DNA of 64,000 nt from Rhizoclosmatium globosum. Its lineage: Eukaryota > Chytridiomycota > Chytridiomycetes > Chytridiales > Chytriomycetaceae. Below, in pieces: positions 11,045-19,897 of this stretch. The stretch covers positions 724,204 to 788,203 of the forward strand of contig MCGO01000008.1 in assembly GCA_002104985.1 (NCBI GenBank). Direction: 5' to 3'. The notes below the pieces were generated by a model. That model was not told the DNA's origin. It saw only the letters and a list, made by a program, of their open reading frames with translations, and did not search any database. The position numbers and the translations under genes are program-made. Positions within the stretch are counted from its first letter, which is position 1, and the number at the start of each line of letters is the position of its first letter.

Positions 11045-12557
11045 TTAAATACTCCAAGCTCTCTCCAACCTCCTCCGCCTTCTCCCTTCCTCCCCAACAC
11101 ACTGCTCCCATCCTTTCACATTCTTATGAACAAACCTCGAAAACATATTCCCAGATGAATCCCCCTCGTCCAAGGCTCTCTCCCTCCTCACAAACTCACC
11201 AACTTTTAGAATAGCCTCTTTCGCGGCAACCCCCGGAAACGCCTGCCAAACGTGAAAGCAATCCTTCCAAATTTGCATCTCAACTTCACAACCAGCTCCT
11301 CCCCGTTGCTTCACCCCTTCAAACAGCCGCACGGAATCACCGAGTAAAATTTCTGCGTCTCCAACCTGTATCAGTACCTTCACACCTGATAGGGCACTGA
11401 AATCGGTCGTAAAGCAGGGAGATACTAATGGGTGCGTGATTGGGAAGTCGGTGTACAAATGTTTTCCATATGTGTATCCAACAGAATCAAAGGCAAGGAT
11501 GTCTGAGGCAAGGTTTGGAGAGATAATTGCTTGCGACATTGAGATATCGGTGTGTGGGGAGAGGAAGACGACGGAGGAAGGTGGGGGTAAGTTTGTGTGA
11601 GGGAGGAGTAGGAGGGTTTGGAGGGCGAGGCAGCCTCCTGAGGAGTCGCCTATGATTGTGATTTGGGAGTGTTTGAAAGTGTAGGATGAGGAAGGGTTTG
11701 TAAAGAAGACGTGTGAGGTTGGGATGATGCTTTTAGTGGTTGCTGTTGGCCCTTGTATGAGGGATTGGTATGCTTTGAGGGACTGGTAGATGGCAGTTGG
11801 GAACAATGCTTCCGGAGAAACTGTATAGTCGATAGCGAGGATCGGGCATTTGATTGACTTGCTTAGCGCTGATATGAGGCCGCGGTGGGATCCTGGGGAA
11901 CCCATCATGTGGGCACTAAGTCATACAATGTTAATACATGACTACACATTGAGATGCAAGGAATTTCACTCACCCGCCATGTAAGTAGAGAACAATATGA
12001 CTCTCCTCCATTGATTTTGGTTTGACGTCATAATGCATGACCCATTCGCCCTTGATAAATTCCGTATTGGAATATTTGACAGGACAAGAAGTTCCAGCCA
12101 CAAAAAGCCACACTTTGTCCCAAAGACTAGAATCCAGCATGGATATATTTACAGTCTCGACGCGAGCTCGAACAAGGAAGGAGGGTATTGGTATGGTTGT
12201 GAAGATGCGGCAAAGTAGGTATGTATGGCGGGCCTGAGGAGGAATCACTTCCGTCATAGATTGCACAAATGAATGAATCAATCGCGTTGATATAGTCCAA
12301 GAGGGTCGTATGGCTGAAGTTCCAGACAGAATGGCGAAAATGGCTGCAAGGAGGCGATACAATAGAAAGGCAGCGGCTATAATGAAAAAGAGCGGCAGAG
12401 GGCATGCATGAGCCACTTTCCACAATAATTTAGTTGGAAGAGGGGATGGCGGCACATGGTTGAAGTAGAATGGAACGATGGACCGCGGGGATGCAAAGAA
12501 GAATGAGCCCAGTACAAGAAGAAGCATTTGGGAGTTATTCAATTGGGTTCCTTGCAT
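11045..12557 (-). CDS. Membrane-anchored HSL-family esterase (copy C)
   Basis: Third paralogue of the array. Exons 11974-12557 and 11045-11915 sum to 1455 nt, 484 aa. It shows FFFASPRS, an anchor helix (LPLFFIIAAAFLLYRLL), HGGAHMMGSPGSHRG around the oxyanion hole, the GDSSGG nucleophile elbow, IQVGDAEILLGD and CFHVW. The first ATG is at 12557; a longer reading frame upstream begins only with GTG. The C terminus is Arg/Glu-rich. Its start codon lies 69 bp from that of the divergent ABHD11-like gene, so they probably share a promoter. Reaction class (carboxylester hydrolysis) is firm; substrate is unknown. Confidence 0.85.
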
Positions 12558-12626
12558 CTTTATCGCCGATTGCCGTTCTGAACCAGCCACACTTCTTGTT
12601 GGTCCTTGTTGAACACCAAATCACGA
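12558..12626. promoter_or_regulatory. Shared divergent promoter region
   Basis: Only 69 bp separate the start codons of esterase C (minus) and the ABHD11-like gene (plus). Both core promoters and 5' leaders must lie here or overlap the opposite coding sequence. No clear TATA box is visible. Confidence 0.5.
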
Positions 12627-13560
12627 ATGAGTACCCCGCTCCGCCACACCGTGTTCCGATCACCATCGCAGCAGCCAAGACGCGCCAAGCCACCGGTGCT
12701 GCTTCTCCACGGCTTCCTCGGGCGCAGCGAACAGTGGCGCCGCCTGGGCCCGTCGTTCGCCACAACGTTTGGCGCCGACGTTCTCGCGCCGGATCTCAGA
12801 AACCACGGCGCGTCGCCACACACAAATGTGCACACGCTCGACTTGGTTGCCTCTGACGTGGCGGCACTTGCGTCGCGCCATTTGGTTGAGGCCAACTCGA
12901 ACGAGGATTCGAAACCAGGCAGCAACTTCGCACTCATCGGTCACTCGCACGGTGGAAAGACTGCGATGCATTTGGCTCTGTCAATGCCAACTCGCGTCCA
13001 CCGACTTGTTGTCGTCGATACAACTCCTGCAACATACAGCCTCGGCGCCTTCAAATCCTACTTTGCCGCTATGAACAAAATCCAGGGAAGTCGCGTCCAG
13101 TCATATTCAGAGGCCGATGGAATAATGCAGGAAACGGTAAAGGACAGGGACGTCCGAAGGTTTCTGCTGGCAAACTTGGTTCATGCAACAAATGACAAGA
13201 AGCATATGCACTTTTGCGTGAATCTGCCCGTCTTAGAAAAAGCACTGACTCATCCAGATCCTTTTTTAAGTTGAGTTGGTTTGCTGCTGAAGGTCGTCTT
13301 ATGCTAATTGTACAACGGCAGGTACTGCTGGATTTCCATTCCACCCACCCTCTGCTACATACGACAAACCGTGTCTCTTTATTCGGGGAACGCGATCAGA
13401 TTTTATCAAAGGGGACCGAGAGGCTTTAGTACGACAACGTTTTCCCAATGCCGAAATCGTTGATGTTGAAACCGGTCATTGGGTGCATCATGAGAAGCCG
13501 CGTGAATTTATGGATATAGTTGTCAAATGGTGGAAGGATATGGATGAACGAGGAGTATAA
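12627..13560 (+). CDS. ABHD11-like alpha/beta hydrolase (copy 1)
   Basis: Serine hydrolase of the ABHD11/Imo32 group, usually mitochondrial; human ABHD11 is linked to protection of 2-oxoglutarate dehydrogenase. Exons 12627-13269 and 13322-13560 sum to 882 nt, 293 aa. Motifs in order: LLLHGFLGRSEQW (oxyanion loop), APDLRNHGASPH, GHSHGGKTAMH (nucleophile), LFIRGTRSDF (acid region) and GHWVHHEKP (catalytic His). The Arg/Ser-rich N terminus without acidic residues (MSTPLRHTVFRSPS) could be a mitochondrial presequence. The intron uses a GTTGAG donor. The 5' half is much richer in G+C than the 3' half and than the second copy at 54128-55093. The two copies differ in intron position and nucleophile elbow (GHSHGG against GHSMGG). 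Confidence 0.88.
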
Positions 13561-13728
13561 ACTCATCTTTGGGTTTTCCTTTCTTCTCCCTTCTCACACC
13601 CCCAGCCTCGTTATATAAAGGCTATACAGTAAAAATGCAGTAAAATCCTCTTAAACATCGCTTTCGTTGGAGCGAAACGTCGTATTCAAGCCAAATAAAA
13701 AATGTTGATAATCCAAAAAACTCGCTTT

Positions 13729-13733
13729 CAAAG
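13729..13733. repeat. Target-site duplication, left copy
   Basis: CAAAG directly before the 5' LTR, repeated at 19263-19267 directly after the 3' LTR: the 5-bp duplication expected of a Ty3/gypsy integrase. Confidence 0.93.
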
Positions 13734-13952
13734 TGTAACGGAATATGCTCCAATTCCCCTTCCGACTCTTTCCGGCTCCTTCGGAATCTACCGGCTCTTA
13801 TCTTCTCATTTCAAATTGACAACACACAATTTACCTTTCTTTTCTAGAACATTCTTTACTTTATTTACGACTATATAAGCAGTTCCTTTTTCATATCAAT
13901 ACAATAGAATCTTCTTCCGTTATCTTCCGCAATCCGACCCTATTCCCTATCA
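13734..13952 (+). repeat. 5' LTR
   Basis: 219 bp, TG...CA ends, identical in every base to the 3' LTR. A TATATAAG box near 13873 is the likely promoter. Confidence 0.96.
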
Positions 13953-13954
13953 TT

Positions 13955-13972
13955 TGGTAGCACCGGAGGTTT
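13955..13972 (+). other. Primer binding site
   Basis: TGGTAGCACCGGAGGTTT begins 2 nt after the 5' LTR. TGG pairs with the universal CCA tRNA end. The following bases resemble the 3' half of an initiator tRNA-Met, the primer used by several fungal elements. The tRNA identity is inference. Confidence 0.75.
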
Positions 13973-14005
13973 CCCTTATTACAAGACTACCTCCCACGAT
14001 CCGTA

Positions 14006-17000
14006 ATGTCCTCTGCTTCTTCTGACTACGACACTGAGATGTCCCCACGTGTTACTCCTCAAGCTACAGCACATTCCATCGACGCTGTCCCGTCTGCTGT
14101 GCCACCAACAACTGCTCCACAACTGAACGACCTACTCCAGGCCTACCACGAACTCCGTGAAACCAACCGCTTCCTCATGCAAGAACTTGAGGCCCTCCGT
14201 CGTTCCACTGCTGCTACTCCAGTTTACTCTGTTCCTGTCCAACCAGCCCAACCTCCTTTCCAGCCACAACCAGCTCCGTTGAATGTTCCTCAATCTGTTA
14301 ATGCTGTTAGAAGTCTTCCCGATTTCAAGATGCCCTCAGTTAAACCACTCATCTTTAACGGTAACATCAAGAACAAGCCAGCCCACGAGCTCCAGAACTA
14401 CCTCGACGATTATCTTGACCGCTCTCTTGAGATCTGCCGTCTCTACAATTTTGCTCCGTCAGTTTCCACTGTTACTCATATTGGACAGCCAACTTACGTC
14501 CAATTTACTGCTTCGGGACTCACTGAACATGCTCGTATTTCCTGGCGACGTCTACCTGAAACAGAAAGGATTACTATGACTTGGGAACGCTACTGCTCTT
14601 GGATCCAGACTACCTTCGGTTCCCAGCTTACCCTCACTCAAGCCATTGAGGCCATGGAAAACCTCAATCAATCCAAGTCCGCTACGCTCTACTCCGCCCA
14701 GTTCAACGAACTCATCTCCGCTATTGCCGCTGCTGGTGTTACCTACGACGTCAAGCACCTTTGCGTCAAGTATCTCCAAGGCTTGAAGCTCCATCTCCGT
14801 ACCATGCCCGAACTGTTCCGTATCACCGACAACCTCGATCGACTCCAACAAGAGGCTGAAAAGCTTGACGACCTAATGTTCCGCCACGGTAAACGAACCA
14901 GCAACAACGGTAACAACAACGCTCACCAGAAATCTCCTCGTCAATACGGTAATTTTCCTCGCCGCTCCTCCATGCCGTCGTTTCAGTCCTCGTTTCCCAA
15001 CGCTTCGCCGATGACCCGATGGACCTCACCAACACTCAACAGTTCCAGCGTCCTCCATCTCGATTTCGTCGCCTCAGTCCCGAAGAAAAGGCCCTCTACC
15101 GCTCCAAAGGTTGGTGTACCTATTGCCAGTCCAAACACCACGACACCGACCACTGTCAGAAGCTGCAAGAACGTCAGAAACAAGGTGACCTTCAACAACG
15201 TACCAATAATCTTGAACGACGTTCCGATCGCTCCTCCAACGCCAACTCCAGTTCCAGCCGCTCCCGTTCGCAGTCCAAGCCACGTGCCCGTCTCAACGCC
15301 ACCACTCAAGTCCAATCCGACGACGAGCCCACCGTTGAAAACAGCTCCGCCGCCCAGCACTAATCGCTTTTCGCCGCTCCTTTTCGACGAACCGCCTGAC
15401 TCTTTGACGCCACCTGACCCTGCTTTTCTGTCTCAAATTATGGATGAATTGAATGAAACCCACGAACCTCTCTATTCCGTCAAGGCCCACCATTCCAACC
15501 GCTTTACCAACAAGCCCGGCCTTCTTATTTGCCAAGCCACTGCCAACGGCTCTCCAGTCTCCGTCCTTATCGATTCCGGCGCCTTTCCCAGCTTTATCCG
15601 TGCCGACCTTCCGTTCCTGAAAGACCTTCCTCTTGCGTCCCAAGACTGCAAAATCAAGTTAGCTGACAAGTCTATTGTTCAAGGACAACGTACCGTCCCT
15701 ATTGACCTCCAGATCCACGGCACCGACTTCCACGATTCCAGACCTTTCACCGCCGTTCCAGATCTTGCTTACGACATCATCCTAGGCAAAGATTGGTTAA
15801 ATGATTATAATCCTGATATTGACTGGCCTACCAATACGATTACTATTGGCCCTCACCAATGGTCATGCACGCTTCCACGTCCGATTCCTGAATTGCTTTC
15901 TGTTAGCCAGTTCTGTTCTTTGCTCAAGAAACTCACCGCTGAAGACTTTCTTGGTCTTGTTATCGCCAAGCCCATCGACGATCCAAATGCCGACGCCTCT
16001 TTCAAGCCTACTACTGCTTCCAGTGACGACGCCGATGCCATTGCACGCTCCAAGTTATCTCCCGAAGTCCTTGCTATTATTGATAAGTATCCCGAAGTCT
16101 TTTCACCATATGAAGGCTTACCTCCAGTCCGTCCGACCGACATGCGTATTGATACCGATCCTGCCGCCGACAAGAACCCGCCACACCGTCCTATCTATCC
16201 TATGAATGAAGAGGAACTTAGAACCCTCCAAGAAGAAATCGCTTACCTTCTCAAGCACGGCCGCATCCGCAATTCCATATCTCCATACGGCGCTCCTATC
16301 TTCTTCGTGAAACAGAAAGACAAGTTACGTTTAGTATTCGATTACCGCGCCCTCAACAAGCTTACTGTCAAGAACCGTGCTCCTCTTCCAAGTATCCTCG
16401 AGTCCCTTGATCGCCTCGTCCGCGCCCGCTACTACTCCAAGCTCGACCTCGCTTCTGGCTACCACCAGTTCCGTATCCATGAAGCCGACATCCACAAGAC
16501 TGCTTTCCGCACCAAATACGGCCATTTCGAATGGGTTGTTATTCCCTTTGGCCTCGCCAACGCTCCTGCTGTTTTCCAAAGTACGCTTAATTCGATTTTC
16601 CGAGACTTTATAGACCTGTTCCTCACCGTGTATATCGACGACCTTCTCATCTTCTCCGAGACCCTTGAAGACCATTACCGCCATATTGACCTTGTCCTCC
16701 AGCGCCTAAAAGAAAACAAGTTACATGCACGATTACGAAAATGCTCGTTCCTCAAAGAAGAGCTTGATTACCTCGGTTACTACATCTCCAAGGGTTCCAT
16801 CTCCGTCCTTCCGTCCCGCACGTCTGCCATCGCCGACTTCGAAGAACCAACGTCCTACTCCGAGCTCCGCAGTTTCCTCGGACTTGCCAATACCGTCCAC
16901 CGCTTTGTTCACCGCCACGCCGCGCTCCTAGCTCCGTTATCCGATCTCCTCCGCGACCACAAGACAGTTCCATTCGAGTCTAAATGGAATGATTTAGCCC

Positions 17001-18553
17001 GCTCTCAGTTCAAGAAAGTGAAAGAAACGCTTACCAAGCCCGACATGCTTGCGATGTTCGATCCGTCCAAGCCCATCCATCTCTACACCGATTGGTCCGA
17101 ACGCGCCCTCTCCGGTTACATCGCTCAGCCCGACGACAAGAAGATCGACCAGCCGATTGCCTATTTTTCAAGAAAATGTAAGCCCGAAGAATCTAAATAC
17201 CATCCTTATATGGGAGAAATCCTCGCTCTCGTCGAATCGCTACGCCATTTCCGAAACTACATCTATGGCTCCAACCAAGTCTACGCTTTTACCGACCACC
17301 AGTCGCTCCGCCACATCCTGTCCCAGCCCAAGCTCCGCCCTGTCCACCATCGTTGGCTCGCTGACATCCTTTCGTACGATTTCCAGATCCAGTGGACACC
17401 GGGGGAGTGGAATACTGTTGCTGACGCTCTCTCCCGCCGTCGCTTCGCTCTTGAAGCCTCTGTCCAAGTCAACCTCACTCCAAACGCCACTCATTCCACG
17501 TTCCAGCTTCCCGAAGTCCTCCATCTCAACACGACCCAGCTCCAAGTCACCGACGACATCCTCGCTGACATCAAAGATATGAACACGACCGATCCTCAAT
17601 TCCTCGAAATCACCCAGTTCCTCATTGATCCGAATGATCCCGAAACCTTCGACAACGACCGTTCCAAGGCTCCAAAGCACCTTATTGCCCAACTCTCTCG
17701 CTACAAGCTCCAAGACGGCCTCCTCTACTACACTGACAAGACCCATTCCCGACTCTACGTCCCAGCTCCGCTTCGCAACTCGCTCATCACCAAGGCTCAT
17801 TCCTACGGTCCCGCTATCCACAACAACTGGGAACGCACCTCTGAACGTCTCACTCGCTACTTCCATTGGCCCAAGATCCACAACGACGTCCAACGATTTG
17901 TCCAGACCTGTGATAGTTGTCAGCGATACAAGATTGCACGACGCTTACCTTATGGTTTACTCCAGCCTCACGACGTTCCACCGCATCCTTGGCATACTTG
18001 TTCTATGGATTTCGTAACTAAACTTCCTGTTAGTAAATCAGGTCACGACGCTATCATGGTAGTTGTAGACTCCGGCACCAAACGCACTCGCATCATCCCC
18101 TGCAAAACCACCGCCACCGCCCGAGACGTTGCTCAACTATTCGAGACCCACATCTTCGCTCACCACGGCATCCCTCTCCACTTTATCTCCGACCGAGATT
18201 CCAAATTCATGTCGTCCTTCTGGCAAGAACTCTGTCGCTCGCTCAAGATCAAGTTGACCATCGCCACCACCGCCCATCCTCAGACCGACGGCCAGACCGA
18301 ACAGAAGAACGACTGGATTATATCCTCGCTACGTCAGTTCGTCAACTACGCTCAAGACGACTGGGATCAACACCTCGCCAAAGTCGAGTTTGGCATTAAC
18401 GACACTATCAACTCCTCCACCGGTTACACTCCCTTCTTCCTCGAATACGGTCGCCATCCTCGTCGCTCATCAACATCAACCTCTCCGTCGATACTCCGCT
18501 CTCACTTCGCGACCTTCGTGCCACGTACCAATCGTCAAGGACAACGTTCGTGA
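14006..18553 (+). CDS. Gag-Pol polyprotein (frame as sequenced, 1515 aa)
   Basis: Capsid-like region at residues about 110-300 (QLTLTQAIEAMENLNQSK). Protease near 515-600 with LIDSGAFPSF. Reverse transcriptase about 710-900 with DYRALNKLTVKN, PFGLANAPAVFQ and the catalytic YIDDLL. RNase H about 1020-1150 with LYTDWSERALSGYI. Integrase from about 1240 with the HHCC zinc motif ending CDSCQRYK, the first Asp in SMDFVTKL, the second in ISDRDSKFM and Glu in TDGQTEQKND. Two stretches of this frame are not the ancestral protein. Residues about 330-450 translate the nucleocapsid region out of frame, and after GRHPRR (about 1487) the integrase tail is out of frame until the TGA at 18551. Full potential therefore needs frame changes or correction of the sequence. 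Confidence 0.9.
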   Translation: MSSASSDYDTEMSPRVTPQATAHSIDAVPSAVPPTTAPQLNDLLQAYHELRETNRFLMQELEALRRSTAATPVYSVPVQPAQPPFQPQPAPLNVPQSVNAVRSLPDFKMPSVKPLIFNGNIKNKPAHELQNYLDDYLDRSLEICRLYNFAPSVSTVTHIGQPTYVQFTASGLTEHARISWRRLPETERITMTWERYCSWIQTTFGSQLTLTQAIEAMENLNQSKSATLYSAQFNELISAIAAAGVTYDVKHLCVKYLQGLKLHLRTMPELFRITDNLDRLQQEAEKLDDLMFRHGKRTSNNGNNNAHQKSPRQYGNFPRRSSMPSFQSSFPNASPMTRWTSPTLNSSSVLHLDFVASVPKKRPSTAPKVGVPIASPNTTTPTTVRSCKNVRNKVTFNNVPIILNDVPIAPPTPTPVPAAPVRSPSHVPVSTPPLKSNPTTSPPLKTAPPPSTNRFSPLLFDEPPDSLTPPDPAFLSQIMDELNETHEPLYSVKAHHSNRFTNKPGLLICQATANGSPVSVLIDSGAFPSFIRADLPFLKDLPLASQDCKIKLADKSIVQGQRTVPIDLQIHGTDFHDSRPFTAVPDLAYDIILGKDWLNDYNPDIDWPTNTITIGPHQWSCTLPRPIPELLSVSQFCSLLKKLTAEDFLGLVIAKPIDDPNADASFKPTTASSDDADAIARSKLSPEVLAIIDKYPEVFSPYEGLPPVRPTDMRIDTDPAADKNPPHRPIYPMNEEELRTLQEEIAYLLKHGRIRNSISPYGAPIFFVKQKDKLRLVFDYRALNKLTVKNRAPLPSILESLDRLVRARYYSKLDLASGYHQFRIHEADIHKTAFRTKYGHFEWVVIPFGLANAPAVFQSTLNSIFRDFIDLFLTVYIDDLLIFSETLEDHYRHIDLVLQRLKENKLHARLRKCSFLKEELDYLGYYISKGSISVLPSRTSAIADFEEPTSYSELRSFLGLANTVHRFVHRHAALLAPLSDLLRDHKTVPFESKWNDLARSQFKKVKETLTKPDMLAMFDPSKPIHLYTDWSERALSGYIAQPDDKKIDQPIAYFSRKCKPEESKYHPYMGEILALVESLRHFRNYIYGSNQVYAFTDHQSLRHILSQPKLRPVHHRWLADILSYDFQIQWTPGEWNTVADALSRRRFALEASVQVNLTPNATHSTFQLPEVLHLNTTQLQVTDDILADIKDMNTTDPQFLEITQFLIDPNDPETFDNDRSKAPKHLIAQLSRYKLQDGLLYYTDKTHSRLYVPAPLRNSLITKAHSYGPAIHNNWERTSERLTRYFHWPKIHNDVQRFVQTCDSCQRYKIARRLPYGLLQPHDVPPHPWHTCSMDFVTKLPVSKSGHDAIMVVVDSGTKRTRIIPCKTTATARDVAQLFETHIFAHHGIPLHFISDRDSKFMSSFWQELCRSLKIKLTIATTAHPQTDGQTEQKNDWIISSLRQFVNYAQDDWDQHLAKVEFGINDTINSSTGYTPFFLEYGRHPRRSSTSTSPSILRSHFATFVPRTNRQGQRS
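14955..15363 (+). CDS. Nucleocapsid zinc-knuckle segment in an overlapping frame
   Basis: In the frame one base behind the long Gag-Pol frame, this segment encodes ADDPMDL, then LSPEEKALYRSKGWCTYCQ and HHDTDHC. That is the usual order of a Ty3-type Gag C terminus, with a perfect C-x2-C-x4-H-x4-C knuckle. It runs on as an Arg/Ser-rich basic tail to a stop at 15363. The frame is closed upstream by a stop at about 14952. It must join the upstream Gag frame between 14955 and about 15005 by a -1 shift, real or artefactual. Confidence 0.85.
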
Positions 18554-19015
18554 CGCTCAAGACCGCCAAGCCGTCATCGCCAATCGCCGTCGACTTCAAT
18601 CGCCATTCCAAGTAGGAGACCTAGTATTGGTTTCGTTAAAGGATTTTAAGCCACCCAACTTACGTCAACGTCCCTCCGAGAAGCTCTCCGACCAGTACTC
18701 CGGTCCATACAAGATCCTCGAACTCATCGGTCCCGCTCCTCCTGTCGCCTCGACATCCCGTCCGATTGGGGTGTTCATCCAGTTTTCCATCCTGAGAAAC
18801 TTCGCCCCTACTATTTTGACCAAGCAAAGCATCCCCTTGATGCGCAGCCCATTCAAGTTCGATCAATTGAAAGGGTTCTCCATTCGCGAATTCTCGATGG
18901 TAAACAACAAGTTCTTATTAAATGGAAAGACCACCACCCAGTATTTAATTGCTGGCTCGACGCAACACCAAGCCTCCTCCAACGAATCAAGAACGATCAA
19001 GAATTGTCGCAATAA
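18461..19015 (+). pseudogene. Displaced integrase C terminus and chromodomain
   Basis: The conserved integrase tail continues after GRHPR in three successive frames. The first gives LININLSVDTPLSLRD. From about 18525 comes IVKDNVRDAQDRQAV, then QVGDLVLVSLKDFK. From about 18746, back in the original Pol frame, come RLDIPSDWGVHPVFH and a chromodomain core with VLIKWKDH and FNCWLD, ending at TAA 19013-19015. Each change equals loss of one base. Without correction none of this is translated from Gag-Pol. Confidence 0.85.
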
Positions 19016-19034
19016 TTTTCATCGCTACGCTCTT

Positions 19035-19043
19035 GGAGGCGGG
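19035..19043 (+). other. Polypurine tract
   Basis: GGAGGCGGG immediately before the 3' LTR; the expected plus-strand primer position, though one C interrupts the purines. Confidence 0.65.
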
Positions 19044-19262
19044 TGTAACGGAATATGCTCCAATTCCCCTTCCGACTCTTTCCGGCTCCTTCGGAATCTA
19101 CCGGCTCTTATCTTCTCATTTCAAATTGACAACACACAATTTACCTTTCTTTTCTAGAACATTCTTTACTTTATTTACGACTATATAAGCAGTTCCTTTT
19201 TCATATCAATACAATAGAATCTTCTTCCGTTATCTTCCGCAATCCGACCCTATTCCCTATCA
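19044..19262 (+). repeat. 3' LTR
   Basis: 219 bp, identical to the 5' LTR, followed by the right CAAAG duplication. Confidence 0.96.
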
Positions 19263-19267
19263 CAAAG
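19263..19267. repeat. Target-site duplication, right copy
   Basis: CAAAG, matching 13729-13733. Four bases further on, the tRNA-Glu gene begins. Confidence 0.93.
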
Positions 19268-19271
19268 CAGA

Positions 19272-19343
19272 TCCCATATAGTCCAACGGTCAGGATTCCG
19301 CCCTTTCACGGCGGCGGTCGGGGTTCGATTCCCCGTATGGGAG
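19272..19343 (+). tRNA. tRNA-Glu (anticodon TTC)
   Basis: Acceptor stem TCCCATA pairs with TATGGGA, discriminator G. The anticodon stem CCGCC/GGCGG closes the loop CTTTCAC with anticodon TTC. The T arm is GGGG-TTCGATT-CCCC. A box (TAGTCCAACGG) and B box (GGTTCGATTCC) are intact, and there is no intron. The sequence matches eukaryotic nuclear tRNA-Glu closely. The gene appears undamaged by the retrotransposon just upstream. Confidence 0.97.
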
Positions 19344-19348
19344 CACGC

Positions 19349-19353
19349 TTTTT
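19349..19353 (+). terminator. RNA polymerase III terminator
   Basis: T5 run 5 nt after the tRNA 3' end. Confidence 0.8.
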
Positions 19354-19897
19354 AGGGCGGCGGCTGGAACTTTGGACGGCTGGATTGAGGTCGTCGAGGA
19401 TTCTTTCCATCCTCTCCCCTCTTTGACACACTTCTTCACAATCTGTGCTTTGTTCTTGTATTTAATTCTTGAAATTTGTTGAAGTTGAAGAACGTGTGCG
19501 GCTGGCTTCTCAACATGAGTGTCATGATAAACAAATGATGTCTGAATCCAAGGCAAACCCAAGTTACCTTTCTTCTTACGACATGAAAATAACCTTCATT
19601 AATTTTGGACTCAGATAACGAAAGTAACGCGAAGCAACCAAAAAAAACGAAGCCCTTTTATCGATTTATACAGTCACCGTATGAATGAAAATCATCACCT
19701 GCCCATATGTCGTCAACTTCAAGCTCATACTTAATTATAATGCCAATAAAAGTATACTGTGTTGTTTATTTCACATTCAAAGATAAAACGGGATAACTGA
19801 AATCCGAAGAAGAAAAAAGGTATAGTAAATGTATAAATGTAGTATATGTCACAGTATCAGCAAAGCTGTCTAACCTGCACACTGTATGTTGTAGAAT
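19354..19897. other. Intergenic, no gene seen
   Basis: AT-rich sequence between the tRNA and the 3' end of the giant mucin gene. No coding frame with convincing composition on either strand; it holds the 3' flank of the mucin transcript. Confidence 0.6.

Larger units (their letters stand above)
13734..19262 (+). mobile_element. Full-length Ty3/gypsy chromovirus LTR retrotransposon
   Basis: A 5529-bp element with identical 219-bp LTRs (TGTAACG...CCCTATCA), primer site, gag-pol and polypurine tract, flanked by CAAAG. Domain order is Gag, zinc knuckle, protease, reverse transcriptase, RNase H, integrase and chromodomain, which defines a chromovirus. Identical LTRs mean a very recent insertion. 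It is oriented toward a tRNA-Glu gene whose 5' end is 9 bp beyond the 3' LTR. The internal reading frame shows four single-base offsets, so this copy as read may not be autonomous. Confidence 0.96.

Noticed and set aside
19290..19562. Minus-strand frame overlapping the tRNA
   Set aside because: Covers the tRNA-Glu gene in antisense and has no coding features.
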